Source: Secundilactobacillus pentosiphilus (GTDB lineage Bacteria; Bacillota; Bacilli; Lactobacillales; Lactobacillaceae). Taken from it: a DNA stretch of 64,000 nucleotides. Below the pieces are notes generated by a model, which did no database searches, was not told the origin of the DNA, and was given only the letters and a program-made list of their open reading frames with translations. The translations under genes were made by a program, and so were the position numbers. Every line of letters begins with the position of its first letter. The first letter of the stretch is position 1. Positions 48,915 through 59,403 of the stretch are shown piece by piece. Where the stretch lies: NCBI RefSeq assembly GCF_002217985.1, contig NZ_BCMI01000014.1, positions 1 through 64,000 on the forward strand. The letters are read 5' to 3'.

Positions 48915-49301
48915 ATGGCAAATGATGAGATCAAGCGTGGTGATATCTATTATGCGGATTTATCACCCGTGATTGGATCGGAGCAAGGCGGGGTCAGACC
49001 AGTACTGATTGTTCAAAATAACATTGGCAATCACTACAGTCCAACCGTTATCGTTGCTGCAATTACAGCTCGCATTTCAAAGCCTAAAATGCCGACACAC
49101 GTGCCAATCAAAGCCCACCACACTGGTATTGAAAAGGACTCGGTGATTTTACTGGAGCAGATTCGCACGATTGACAAACAGCGTCTAAAGGATCATGTTG
49201 CTCAACTAGATACCGGCACGATGCATCAAGTTGACCACGCTTTAGAAGTCAGTATTGGTTTAAGTAAAAAGAGTGATTATAAGCAGCATAAGCGAGCTTG
49301 A
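48915..49301 (+). CDS. mazF: MazF/PemK family endoribonuclease toxin
   Basis: The 128-residue protein is closely similar to Bacillus MazF (NdoA): [37 protein letters not shown] with the catalytic Arg and a following Thr, and [15 protein letters not shown]. MazF cuts mRNA at a short target sequence and is neutralised by MazE. It follows alr as in Bacillus. However, no mazE is found in the 230 bases between them. SD AGGGGATGAAAAG precedes the ATG. The C-terminal tail [11 protein letters not shown] is basic. A bidirectional terminator ends it. Confidence 0.9.
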   Translation: MANDEIKRGDIYYADLSPVIGSEQGGVRPVLIVQNNIGNHYSPTVIVAAITARISKPKMPTHVPIKAHHTGIEKDSVILLEQIRTIDKQRLKDHVAQLDTGTMHQVDHALEVSIGLSKKSDYKQHKRA

Positions 49302-49401
49302 TTTTATAAACTTACATAGGACAAACAAAGATTGTGTCATTATCCAGTGGATGCCGGTATTTCGCGGTATAGCTACTTGAATTAAAGCATTTTAAAACAG
49401 C

Positions 49402-49438
49402 AAAACGCCGTCCCGAAACTATCGGAACGGCGTTTTTT
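49402..49438. terminator. Bidirectional terminator
   Basis: AAAACGCCGT pairs with ACGGCGTTTT, with an inner CCGA/TCGG stem. It lies between convergent mazF and the CBS-domain gene. Confidence 0.92.
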
Positions 49439-49465
49439 GATACCACTGCTGAGCGGTGTGATACG

Positions 49466-50107
49466 TTAAATTTCATTGTTTAGATTTTCAATTTCGGGGA
49501 CCTTGAAATCTTTGCGCTCCAAGGCGCGCACAATACGGTCGAGTTTCGATTTATCGACGTCAGCTGGTAGAGTGAACATAATACGATGAACCAGTTCGCC
49601 GTCCCGAGCGTCTAAACTAATGACACTAGCAATGCTGGTGTATTTGGTAATGATCTTGGCAATCCCGACTAAGTCGCCACGGTTACCTGGAGAAACGACG
49701 GTTAGGACGTAGGAACCAATGTTGACGTTCCATGATTGTGAGAGCATATCCATTAACCGGGTATGTGTCAAAATACCATAGAACTTATTTTCTGTATCGA
49801 GAACCGCGATGTACGGCAGATCTTTGATGGAGAAGAAAACGTTGAAGAAAGCAGCATCGATTTTAATAAACTTGGTGGCGTTTTTTAATAAGGTCGTCAC
49901 TGGTAACTGCATGTCACCACCACGTGACTTATGCCGATAGATATGCATTTTATATATGTTACCCCGGAAAATCGTGCCGGTTTCATCTAAAATTGGTACA
50001 CAGCGATAACCGGAATCTTCAAGTATCTTAAGAGCTTCTTCTAGGGTGACGTTTTCCTGAACGGTCACTAATCGCTCTTTAGGCTTGATCAAGGATTTCA
50101 ACAACAT
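49466..50107 (-). CDS. CBS and ACT domain protein, CbpA-like c-di-AMP binding
   Basis: This protein of 213 residues has two CBS motifs (about residues 6-60 and 80-130, with YRCVPILDETG and YIAVLDTENKFYGILTHTRLM) and a C-terminal ACT-like region from about 132 (YVLTVVSPGNRGDLVGIAKIITK). This layout matches cyclic di-AMP binding proteins of the CbpA/CbpB type, which link osmotic and nucleotide signals to (p)ppGpp synthesis; the ligand is inferred. ATG follows AGGAGG with a good gap. It appears monocistronic. Confidence 0.8.
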   Translation of the reverse strand: MLLKSLIKPKERLVTVQENVTLEEALKILEDSGYRCVPILDETGTIFRGNIYKMHIYRHKSRGGDMQLPVTTLLKNATKFIKIDAAFFNVFFSIKDLPYIAVLDTENKFYGILTHTRLMDMLSQSWNVNIGSYVLTVVSPGNRGDLVGIAKIITKYTSIASVISLDARDGELVHRIMFTLPADVDKSKLDRIVRALERKDFKVPEIENLNNEI

Positions 50108-50297
50108 TGGGTGTAACCTCCTAATAATTAGAACTCTCTAATAAACTAGAAGTATCATACCATAAAAAACGGCTTAGAAACAGCTTGAATAGCGGGTTAT
50201 TAGGAAAAATTGACAATTAACTAAATTAAAATATACGGAAATTTACCGTTGAGATCGTGGTGAGCAAAATTAGCTTCGGTTATTGTTAGGAGTAAAT

Positions 50298-50339
50298 CAA
50301 AAGGCTGAATGATCAGTCAAAACTGACCATTCAGCCTCC
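50298..50339. terminator. Terminator between the L,D-transpeptidase gene and the CBS gene
   Basis: AGGCTGAATG pairs with CATTCAGCCT, with an inner TCAGT/ACTGA stem. The T run is on the minus strand, so it ends the L,D-transpeptidase transcript. Confidence 0.82.
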
Positions 50340-50359
50340 TATCGGCTAATTTAAATGGG

Positions 50360-51739
50360 TTAGTAGATCACGACAGCTGTGTGCAATGGCACCGCAGCGT
50401 AAACTTTACCAACGACGGATGGTGGCGTGTTAACACAGCCATGTGAGCCGTGGGTTAAGTACCAATCGCCGCCATAACGTGGCTGCCATGGTGAATCATG
50501 AATACCGACACCGGTATTATCGATTGGCATCCAGTACTTTACGGGTGACGCATAGTTAGAACCGTCATCGTTTTTACCACGTAACACAGCGTTACGCTGC
50601 TTGCTCCAAACGTCCCAAACACCTGATGGGGTAGTGCCAGAAACGGGTTTACCCGTCACCACAGCAGTCGAGATAATAATCTTGCCGTTCTTGTGGACCC
50701 ACATGTGCTGTTCAGGCTTGGAGACTTCAATGTAAGTACTGCCAAGATCTGAACCATCTTTGTGATAGCCAGTTCCTTGAATGACCGGGGTCCTTGTGAC
50801 GGGTTTCCCCGCTAGAACTGCTTTTGAAAGGAGCGGCGTTTCTGAAGTCACCTTGATGCTCCAGCCGTATAAGCCGGCCGGTACTTTAACGGTTTTCCCA
50901 TCGTGTGCTTTAAAATGACGGGTTTTATGAATCGTACCGTATTGATGACTCAGCTTGATCAAATACTGCTCGATCTTAGCGTTTGAAGTGGCAAGCTTAC
51001 CATTTTTAGTTGTGAGCCAACTAGCAATTGCCTCGCTTGGCACACGTATTGAATGGTTTGTGATTCGATATGTGATCCGATTCTTAGACAGCTTTTCGGC
51101 ATGATCTTTGGCACTGACCAGTGCTTTACTGTTAGCCAGTACGGTTGGTTTAACGTAGGCATCGGCTAAGTTGATGGTCGATTGATGATTTTCAATCGCT
51201 TTAATCAGGGCTGCTTTAACCGAAGCTTGAGAAACCTCAGTGCCGTAAACTGGTTTTTGAATGGTAAATTTATGTCCCTTATAAACCAGCTTGGCATTGT
51301 GGGTTGCGGAGCGATCGGTGCCCGCCATCTGAGTAATTCGATCGGCCAACACGGTTAAGTCCGAATTATCCATCGCACTAGCACTCAGCCTTTGATCATC
51401 TGCTGAAGCGTTGATGGCGTGGACTGGCCAGCTATACGAATTTTGTTTAGCAATCATCTGCTTAAGCTGCGTCTCAGAATAAGCTTTAACACCAGCCTCA
51501 CGTGAAGTGAAGTGCGCTAGTGCTTTCGAATGTTCTTCAACCGTATAAGTTTGATTTGAAAGCTTTGTTTTTAAAGTCTGAGCTGCCTGATCTGCAGTCT
51601 GACCGCCGACTTGAATGCCCCCAATTTGGGTGTCACTCAAGAAGTGGCTATTATAATGGGCCGTTCGCCAACCGTAACCAATTCCTAAAATCACAATTAT
51701 GGCTAAACCTGCGGAGACCCAGCGTGAACGATGTGTCAT
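50360..51739 (-). CDS. L,D-transpeptidase with PG_binding_4 domains
   Basis: The protein of 459 residues has a signal anchor near residues 8-26. Its middle part holds PG_binding_4-like peptidoglycan-binding domains (for example GGIQVGGQTADQAAQTL). The C-terminal YkuD domain has the catalytic motif HGSHGCVNTP with Cys435. It should make 3-3 cross-links or attach proteins in the wall, outside the membrane. ATG at 51739 is preferred because AAGGAGGA lies seven bases before it; an upstream TTG would add 19 unlikely residues. It is separated from ldh by a terminator. Confidence 0.9.
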   Translation of the reverse strand: MTHRSRWVSAGLAIIVILGIGYGWRTAHYNSHFLSDTQIGGIQVGGQTADQAAQTLKTKLSNQTYTVEEHSKALAHFTSREAGVKAYSETQLKQMIAKQNSYSWPVHAINASADDQRLSASAMDNSDLTVLADRITQMAGTDRSATHNAKLVYKGHKFTIQKPVYGTEVSQASVKAALIKAIENHQSTINLADAYVKPTVLANSKALVSAKDHAEKLSKNRITYRITNHSIRVPSEAIASWLTTKNGKLATSNAKIEQYLIKLSHQYGTIHKTRHFKAHDGKTVKVPAGLYGWSIKVTSETPLLSKAVLAGKPVTRTPVIQGTGYHKDGSDLGSTYIEVSKPEQHMWVHKNGKIIISTAVVTGKPVSGTTPSGVWDVWSKQRNAVLRGKNDDGSNYASPVKYWMPIDNTGVGIHDSPWQPRYGGDWYLTHGSHGCVNTPPSVVGKVYAAVPLHTAVVIY

Positions 51740-51809
51740 GTTCTGATCCTCCTTATGATCACTTATAAGGATAAGGCATAATCGGACAAAACTCAATTTA
51801 TCTATACTA

Positions 51810-51838
51810 AAAAAGGCGCCCCAAAATGAAGGGCGCCG
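51810..51838 (-). terminator. Terminator of ldh
   Basis: Read on the minus strand, GGCGCCC pairs with GGGCGCC over a nine-base loop and is followed by six T. Confidence 0.88.
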
Positions 51839-51871
51839 TCTTGAAAACGCTTAATTTTTAAGGAATGGCCA

Positions 51872-52867
<996 letters not shown>

Positions 52868-52879
52868 TTAACACGAAAA

Positions 52880-52894
52880 AGTAAGCGTTTACAA
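52880..52894 (-). promoter_or_regulatory. cre site (CcpA) of ldh
   Basis: On the minus strand TTGTAAACGCTTACT matches every defined position of the cre consensus WTGNAANCGNWNNCW. It lies 58 bases before the ldh start codon. CcpA would bind here in response to sugar flux. Confidence 0.82.
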
Positions 52895-53126
52895 CATATA
52901 AACCTCATGAAATAATGACTTTCATTTTTGACTTTTGTGAAAGCAACTATTTTTAGTCGTTTGCAATAGATTAGGAACGGACAGCAATTTAAAACTATTT
53001 TGCACAAAGCCACTTTATAGGGAGATAAAAATAATGCAGTGTATTAGATGATTTAAACAATCCGATTTTTCGGCACCTTCAGTGACTACCGTCAGGACAA
53101 GATGATATGCATAACTGAATGACGTA

Positions 53127-53135
53127 TGCTATACT
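53127..53135 (+). promoter_or_regulatory. Extended -10 promoter of pth
   Basis: TGC followed by TATACT forms an extended -10. A -35 is not clear. Confidence 0.55.
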
Positions 53136-53176
53136 TTGACTTGTTATTGGACTAAGAGTTCGTAAGAATTTTTTAC

Positions 53177-53203
53177 GCTGAACGGTTGGAACTACCGTTC
53201 AGC
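53177..53203. terminator. Hairpin in the pth leader
   Basis: GCTGAACGGT pairs perfectly with ACCGTTCAGC over a seven-base loop. It lies between the pth promoter and its SD, so it is either an attenuator or an mRNA-stabilising hairpin. The T run after it is weak (TATTTT). Confidence 0.6.
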
Positions 53204-53256
53204 TATTTTGCATGGTTTAATGTAAAAAATGATGGAAATAGGGAGCGTATATCAAA

Positions 53257-53814
53257 ATGAAGATGATCGTTGGACTGGGAAATATCGGTCCGCAGTATAA
53301 GCAAACCCGTCACAACACCGGATTTATGGTTGTGGAGCAGTTTGCGCAGAAGGCCGGGCTTCAGTTCACCAGTCGAAAGATGGAAGCTAAGCTGGCAACC
53401 GGTCAGGTAAACGGTGAAAAGGTGATGCTGGTGGAGCCGACGACGTTTATGAATGAATCGGGCCGGGCGGTTGGTGCATTGATGCGCTTTTACAAACTGG
53501 ACATTGATGACTTGATCGTCGTGCACGACGACATGGACATGCCGTTGGGAAAAATTCGGATCCGTCCGAAAGGCTCTGCTGGCGGTCATAATGGCATTAA
53601 GAGTATTATTGCTGCATTGAGCACCACCGAGTTTAACCGGATCAAAGTTGGCATTCAGCATCCCCAAAAGAGTACGGTGGTCAACTACGTGCTTGGTAAA
53701 TTCACTGAGGAGCAGCGTGCACTGTTTAACGTTGCAGCCGATCACGCAGTCGCAGCGTTGTTTGATTGGGTTGATGGCGAAACGATTCCCAATTTGGAAA
53801 ATCAGTACAACTAA
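53257..53814 (+). CDS. pth: Peptidyl-tRNA hydrolase
   Basis: This 185-residue enzyme releases stalled peptides from tRNA. Substrate and catalytic residues are visible: GLGNIGPQYKQTRHNTGF with Asn10 and His20, then FMNESGRAV near 68 and DDMDMPLGKIRIR. SD AGGGAG lies about ten bases before the ATG. It is followed by mfd after 17 bases, the same order as in Bacillus. The hairpin upstream of the SD is a possible control point. Confidence 0.97.
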   Translation: MKMIVGLGNIGPQYKQTRHNTGFMVVEQFAQKAGLQFTSRKMEAKLATGQVNGEKVMLVEPTTFMNESGRAVGALMRFYKLDIDDLIVVHDDMDMPLGKIRIRPKGSAGGHNGIKSIIAALSTTEFNRIKVGIQHPQKSTVVNYVLGKFTEEQRALFNVAADHAVAALFDWVDGETIPNLENQYN

Positions 53815-53831
53815 TTAAGGAGTGAAGCTAA

Positions 53832-56800
53832 GTGCAACTTGCAGATTTTTTTGCAAATATGCCACAGTATCGACAGATTGTGTCAGGGTTTGACCAACAG
53901 GACCGAGAATTGCTGACGGGTATTGCTGGTTCGGCACGGGCACTGTTAATTCAAACCCTGTTGCAAAAAGAGCAGCGGCCGATGATTTTTGTGACCGATA
54001 CGATATACCATGCTGATCAGTTGACGGATGAATTAAGCGGACAGCTGACGGATGATCAATTGTATGAGTTTCCAGTTGAAGAGCTGCTGGCTGCAGAGAT
54101 TGCCACCAGTTCGCCCGATTTTCAGAGTCAGCGGATCGAGGCGTTAAGTGCCCTGGCACAAGGGAAGCCTGCTGTTATTGTGACCTCCGTTTCCGGATTA
54201 CGGCGGCAGTTACCTGACCCGAAGCTATTCAGCCAGGCCCAAATTTCGTTGAAGGCTGACGGCGAAGTTGATTTGGAAGACCTCGCCGCACGCTTGCAGC
54301 GAATGGGGTACACCCGCCAAAAACTGGTGGATGCTCCCGGTGACTTTGCCATTCGGGGATCGATCATTGATATTTACCCGCTGGATACGGAATATCCCGT
54401 TCGGGTGGACCTGTTTGACACGGAAATCGATTCACTGCGCTACTTCGATGCCAGCACGCAACGGAGTGTGAGAAATATTGATGCGGTGACGATTCATCCG
54501 GTTACTGACATGCTGATAACGCCGGAGCAACGTCAAAGCGCAGCGGATGTCTTAAATAAGAAGCTCACTAAAGAACTCAAAAAAATGTCTGCCGATGATG
54601 GCAAGAATCTTTCTAATAGTATCACCCCCCTGATTGAATCTTTAACCAAGGGGGATGTTTCTGCCGAGTTAAGGCTATTTGCCAATGACTTTTTTGGCAA
54701 AACAAACCTGCTAGACTACTTGGGCGACAGCGGGCTATTACTGATCGATGATTATCCAAGGCTGCGGGATACCAATAAGCAGCTGGAGACGGACGAAGCC
54801 AATTGGACAGTTGATAAGCTCAGTGCTCACCAGATTTTTAGCGATCAGCAGTTTGGCTTACACTTTCAGGATGTTTTGAAACAAGATCATCACGCCGAGA
54901 TTTTCTTTGCACTCTTTCAAAAGGGTATGGGCAACATGCGCTTTGACCAGCTGATTGAAATTAAGACGCGAGCCATGCAGCAGTTCTTTGGCCAAATGCC
55001 GCTGCTGAAGCAGGAAATTAAGCGTTGGCAAACGACCAAACAAACGGTTGTCATGATGATGGCTAATGAGGAACGGCTTAATAAGGTTTCGCAGACACTG
55101 GATGATTTCAATATTAACGCCGTGATGACTAAGGCCAGTGACATTCAGCCCAGCGTAGTTCAAATCATTCCTGCTGCCAGTCAGACGGGGTTTGAATTAC
55201 CCGATGCCAAATTAGTGGTGATCACTGAAGCCGAGATGTTCAAGCAAGTGACGAAACACCACCGTCGTCGGCAAACGATGCAAAACGCGGAGCGGTTGAA
55301 GAGTTACACGGATTTGAAACCCGGCGACTACGTGGTTCACGTTAACCATGGGATTGGTCGCTTTGAAGGCATGCAGACTCTGGAAGTAGACGGTGTTCAC
55401 CAGGATTATATGACCATTGCCTACCAAAGCGATGCCAAACTCTTCATTCCAGTGACGCAGCTTAACCTGATTCAGAAGTACGTCTCTTCAGAAGATAAGA
55501 AACCGCACATTAACAAATTAGGTGGTTCTGATTGGGCCAAAACCAAGAAAAAAGTTGCTGCTAAAATTGAAGATATTGCGGACGACTTGATTGAACTTTA
55601 TGCGAAACGGGATTCGGAAAAGGGCTACGCGTTTCCTCGTGACGACACCTATCAAGAGGAGTTCGATAACGAATTTCCCTATTCGGAGACTCCCGACCAG
55701 TTGCGCAGTATTGAAGAAATTAAGCATGACATGGAAAAACCTAAGCCAATGGACCGACTGCTCGTTGGTGATGTGGGCTATGGTAAAACCGAAGTTGCTT
55801 TACGGGCTGCTTTCAAGGCAATTGAAGCTGGCAAGCAAGTGGCCTTCCTGGTGCCCACAACCATTTTGGCACAACAGCACTACGATACGATGACTAACCG
55901 GTTCGAGGGCTTTCCAGTCAACGTTGCCATTCTGTCGCGGTTCCAGACAACGAAGGAAGTTCACCAGATTATTCATGGCCTGGAAGACGGCAGTGTGGAC
56001 ATTGTTGTTGGGACCCACCGATTGCTGTCAAAAGACGTCAAGTTTAAAGACCTCGGCCTGCTGCTGGTGGACGAAGAGCAGCGTTTCGGTGTTAAGCACA
56101 AGGAAAAGCTTAAGCAAATGAAGTCGCAAGTCGACGTTTTGACGTTGACCGCCACCCCGATTCCCCGGACACTGCACATGTCCATGCTGGGTGTTCGGGA
56201 CCTTTCGGTGATCGAAACGCCACCAGCGAACCGGTTCCCAATTCAAACGTACGTCATGGAACAAAATGCCGGTGCCATTCAGGATGGTATTCGGCGGGAA
56301 ATGCAGCGGGGCGGTCAAGTCTTTTACCTGCATAACCGGGTCGGTGACATTGAAGAGACCGTTAGTCAGATCAAAGCGTTAGTACCAGATGCGGAAGTCG
56401 CCTACATTCACGGACAAATGACTGAAGCACAACTGGAGGGGATTTTATACGATTTCATTCGCGGTGAGTACGACGTGTTAGTCACGACGACGATCATCGA
56501 AACCGGGATGGATATTCCCAACGCCAACACGCTGTTTGTGGAAGATGCAGACCATATGGGCCTGTCGCAGCTTTATCAGTTACGGGGCCGAATTGGCCGA
56601 AGTAACCGGGTGGCTTACGCGTACTTCATGTATCAGGCCAATAAAGTGCTGACTGAAGTCAGTGAAAAACGGCTAGAAGCCATTAAGGACTTCACTGAAC
56701 TGGGGTCTGGCTTTAAGATCGCAATGCGGGATCTTTCTATTCGGGGTGCGGGTAATCTGTTAGGCAAACAGCAAAGCGGCTTTATTGATTCCGTCGGGTA

Positions 56801-57347
56801 TGATCTGTATACGCAAATGCTGACGGATGCCGTTTCCAAGAAGCAGGGTAAAACTGCTAAGCCCAAGACGGATACGACGGTTGAGCTTGGACTGGAAGCT
56901 TATTTGCCAGATACGTACATTGCCGATCAGCAGCAAAAGATTGAAATGTATAAGCGAATCCGGCAGATCGAAGGACCAGATGATATTACGGAAGTGCAAA
57001 ACGATTTGATTGACCGGTTTGGTGAATATCCTGATGAGGTCACTAACTTGCTGGCAATTAGTCAAGTTAAGATTCAAGCGGATGAGGCCTTGATTGAAAA
57101 GATCCACCGAATGAAGGATCAAATCGAAATGACTTTTTCTGAAAAAGGAACGTCGTGCTTTAGCGGAGAAGACGTCTTTAAGGCGTTATCAAATACAAAG
57201 TTAAAAGCCACGGTTGGTCTATCAAATCATAAATTAGTGGTTAAATTAGTCATTCAGCCGAAGATGGACGCGCAAAACTGGATGGCGGAACTCAATCAAT
57301 TTGTTAAAGCGTTAAGCGAAATAGCCGTTAAGACAACGGCAAAATAG
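53832..57347 (+). CDS. mfd: Transcription-repair coupling factor Mfd
   Basis: The 1171-residue translocase removes RNA polymerase stalled at DNA lesions and recruits UvrA. The N-terminal part is UvrB-like. The RNA-polymerase interaction domain (GDYVVHVNHGIGRFEGM) is near residue 490. The helicase core has Walker A GDVGYGKTE near 645, VDEEQRFG, TATPIPRT and QLRGRIGRS. A C-terminal regulatory domain follows. GTG start with AAGGAGTG. It overlaps in role with HelD, also present in the window. It is followed after seven bases by a flippase-like gene. Confidence 0.98.
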   Translation: MQLADFFANMPQYRQIVSGFDQQDRELLTGIAGSARALLIQTLLQKEQRPMIFVTDTIYHADQLTDELSGQLTDDQLYEFPVEELLAAEIATSSPDFQSQRIEALSALAQGKPAVIVTSVSGLRRQLPDPKLFSQAQISLKADGEVDLEDLAARLQRMGYTRQKLVDAPGDFAIRGSIIDIYPLDTEYPVRVDLFDTEIDSLRYFDASTQRSVRNIDAVTIHPVTDMLITPEQRQSAADVLNKKLTKELKKMSADDGKNLSNSITPLIESLTKGDVSAELRLFANDFFGKTNLLDYLGDSGLLLIDDYPRLRDTNKQLETDEANWTVDKLSAHQIFSDQQFGLHFQDVLKQDHHAEIFFALFQKGMGNMRFDQLIEIKTRAMQQFFGQMPLLKQEIKRWQTTKQTVVMMMANEERLNKVSQTLDDFNINAVMTKASDIQPSVVQIIPAASQTGFELPDAKLVVITEAEMFKQVTKHHRRRQTMQNAERLKSYTDLKPGDYVVHVNHGIGRFEGMQTLEVDGVHQDYMTIAYQSDAKLFIPVTQLNLIQKYVSSEDKKPHINKLGGSDWAKTKKKVAAKIEDIADDLIELYAKRDSEKGYAFPRDDTYQEEFDNEFPYSETPDQLRSIEEIKHDMEKPKPMDRLLVGDVGYGKTEVALRAAFKAIEAGKQVAFLVPTTILAQQHYDTMTNRFEGFPVNVAILSRFQTTKEVHQIIHGLEDGSVDIVVGTHRLLSKDVKFKDLGLLLVDEEQRFGVKHKEKLKQMKSQVDVLTLTATPIPRTLHMSMLGVRDLSVIETPPANRFPIQTYVMEQNAGAIQDGIRREMQRGGQVFYLHNRVGDIEETVSQIKALVPDAEVAYIHGQMTEAQLEGILYDFIRGEYDVLVTTTIIETGMDIPNANTLFVEDADHMGLSQLYQLRGRIGRSNRVAYAYFMYQANKVLTEVSEKRLEAIKDFTELGSGFKIAMRDLSIRGAGNLLGKQQSGFIDSVGYDLYTQMLTDAVSKKQGKTAKPKTDTTVELGLEAYLPDTYIADQQQKIEMYKRIRQIEGPDDITEVQNDLIDRFGEYPDEVTNLLAISQVKIQADEALIEKIHRMKDQIEMTFSEKGTSCFSGEDVFKALSNTKLKATVGLSNHKLVVKLVIQPKMDAQNWMAELNQFVKALSEIAVKTTAK

Positions 57348-57354
57348 GTGGATT

Positions 57355-58938
57355 ATGCAACGTAAAACAATGAGAACAGTGATGCAGGGTGCTTTGTTAC
57401 TGTCGGTGGCATCGCTGATCGCCAAAATTTTAAGCGCAGTTTATCGGGTGCCCTTCCAAAACATGGTCGGTAATACCGGTTTTTATGTGTATCAGCAAAT
57501 TTATCCGATTTATGGGATTGGGATGACCTTTGCCCTAAGTGGCCTACCGATGTTTATTTCAAAATTAGTCGCTGAAAGTGATACTAAAGAAGCAAAACTT
57601 GGACTGCTTTCAAGGATCTTCATGATCCTAGCTGGTTGTTCTTTGATCCTCTTTATTGGCTTGCAGGGTTTTGCGTTACTTATTGCGAGTGCCATGGGTG
57701 ATCCAGGGCTGACACCAATTATTCGCTCGGTGAGCTGGATGTTTTTGTTCTCGCCGTTTTTAGCGATTAGCCGGGGCTATTTTCAGGGTAACTATGATAT
57801 GCGGCCGACTGCACTTTCCCAATTGGTTGAACAGACCATTCGGGTCGCAGTAATCTTGTTCGTAGCCTACTGGGCGATGCGACATCAGTGGAACGTTTAT
57901 CGGATGGGGACTTGGGCAATGAGCAGTGCGCCCATTGCAGCAGTTTTTGCTGCTGCGGTAATGTTCTACTACGCTCACTGGCATCAGGTCGATTTTGTTG
58001 CTGGAATGCAGTACCCCGCCACGCAAAGTTACGGGACTTTGGCGAAGCGGTTGCTGATTGAAGGCGGTACGATCAGCTTATTTGCTTCAATGATGGTGCT
58101 CTTGCAGTTGGTTGATTCGTTCACGGTAATGCGCGGGTTAATGACTCAGGGGTTACCGGCCATTGCGGCTAAGTCAATCAAAGGGGTCTATGACAGAGGT
58201 CAGCCGCTAGTTCAATTAGGACTGGTGGTGGCAACGTCGTTTTCTTCGTCACTGTTGCCGTCGCTGACAGAATCGCTTAATCGGGGTTCACGTCAGCAGT
58301 TTGTTCGGCAAGCCAGTACGGTAGTTAAAATGAGTGTGACAATTACCACAGCGGCTGCCGTGGGCTTGATTGCTTTAATGCCAGAAGTCAACGTTTTACT
58401 GTTTGGCAATCAGCAGGGGAATCGGATGCTGTCGGTTTACGTATTAAGTATTATTTTTGCGACGCTGATCATGATCGATAACAGTATCTTACAAAGTTTG
58501 AATCAATTCGCGGTGACCATTGCCGGGTTAGTACTGGGGTTGTTAGTCAAAATCATCTTTAACCAGTGGGCGGTGATCCGCTTTGGTGCGATTGGTGCCA
58601 GTTGGGTAACGGTCGTTGCATTATTAGTGATGGCGGGCTTTTTAATGAGGCAATTACGTCAAGAACAACTGAGGGCTTTTAAACAGAACTTTTTGGTTAA
58701 ACTACTGCTGATTTCGCTTTCCATGCTGGTTGCGGTACGGTTGGTCATGTCAGCAGGCAATTGGATAGCGGTGGGCTGTTCACCCCGGATGAAAGCGTTA
58801 GTCGATGCTGTATTAGGGATGTTAGCTGGTGTGCTGATTTTTGTGGCACTGGCTTTAAAGCTCAGGCTGCTGACATTACGTGAATGGCTGCTGCTTCCTA
58901 AGGCAAGTCGCTGGTTACGCTGGTTTAATAAAAAATAG
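57355..58938 (+). CDS. MOP superfamily lipid/polysaccharide flippase-like protein (YabM type)
   Basis: The 527-residue protein has about 14 membrane segments and the opening [28 protein letters not shown] typical of the Polysacc_synt branch of the MOP superfamily, which includes MurJ-like lipid II flippases and SpoVB. Its place between mfd and the yabO-like gene fits Bacillus YabM. A role in moving lipid-linked wall precursors is likely but unproven. SD AGGTGG is close to the ATG. It probably belongs to the pth-mfd operon. Confidence 0.83.
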   Translation: MQRKTMRTVMQGALLLSVASLIAKILSAVYRVPFQNMVGNTGFYVYQQIYPIYGIGMTFALSGLPMFISKLVAESDTKEAKLGLLSRIFMILAGCSLILFIGLQGFALLIASAMGDPGLTPIIRSVSWMFLFSPFLAISRGYFQGNYDMRPTALSQLVEQTIRVAVILFVAYWAMRHQWNVYRMGTWAMSSAPIAAVFAAAVMFYYAHWHQVDFVAGMQYPATQSYGTLAKRLLIEGGTISLFASMMVLLQLVDSFTVMRGLMTQGLPAIAAKSIKGVYDRGQPLVQLGLVVATSFSSSLLPSLTESLNRGSRQQFVRQASTVVKMSVTITTAAAVGLIALMPEVNVLLFGNQQGNRMLSVYVLSIIFATLIMIDNSILQSLNQFAVTIAGLVLGLLVKIIFNQWAVIRFGAIGASWVTVVALLVMAGFLMRQLRQEQLRAFKQNFLVKLLLISLSMLVAVRLVMSAGNWIAVGCSPRMKALVDAVLGMLAGVLIFVALALKLRLLTLREWLLLPKASRWLRWFNKK

Positions 58939-58954
58939 ACGCTGGAGGCGCACA

Positions 58955-59227
58955 ATGAGATTAGATAAATTTTTAAAGGTGTCACGCATCATCAAGAGAA
59001 GAACGGTAGCTAAGGAGATTGCTGATCAGGGACGGATTACGATCAATGGCCGGGCAGCTAAATCGTCCACCGATGTTTCGCCTAACGATACGCTGGTCAT
59101 TAAATTTGGCAATAAAACCCTGACGGTTCAAGTTCTTCAGTTACTGGAGACCACTAAAAAGCAAGACGCTGAAAACATGTTTAAGATCATCAGCGAAGAC
59201 TACGAAAAGGACTACCGCAAGGAGTAA
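58955..59227 (+). CDS. rqcP: S4-domain RNA-binding protein RqcP (YabO)
   Basis: The 90-residue protein is an S4 domain with [27 protein letters not shown] at its start. Bacterial RqcP binds the 50S subunit with RqcH and supports C-terminal tailing of stalled peptides. ATG at 58955 is preferred over an upstream in-frame ATG within the previous gene because GGAGG lies eight bases before it. Its position after mfd and a flippase gene and before divIC matches Bacillus. Confidence 0.88.
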   Translation: MRLDKFLKVSRIIKRRTVAKEIADQGRITINGRAAKSSTDVSPNDTLVIKFGNKTLTVQVLQLLETTKKQDAENMFKIISEDYEKDYRKE

Positions 59228-59383
59228 ACTGATCTGAGCCTTTGTGAAAGACTCATTATATTCAGCACTTTAACCGTTAAGTTTCGACTCAGTACTATTA
59301 CAGTTCTATGACATTCCGTGAATACGCTTTAAATCTCATAGACAACCCCCAGGATCGTTGATATACTTTTCATTATGAGGATA

Positions 59384-59402
59384 TTAACGTGGGGGGCGTT
59401 AA
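59384..59402 (+). promoter_or_regulatory. Hairpin presenting the divIC ribosome binding site in its loop
   Basis: TTAACG and CGTTAA form a perfect six-base stem around the loop TGGGGGG, which is the only SD-like sequence for the gene. The start codon follows two bases after the stem. Pairing would hold the SD in an exposed loop or hinder it. Confidence 0.5.
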
Positions 59403-59403
59403 A

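Noticed and set aside
53203-53745. A 180-codon minus-strand frame
   Set aside because: It is antisense to pth and reflects its codon pattern.
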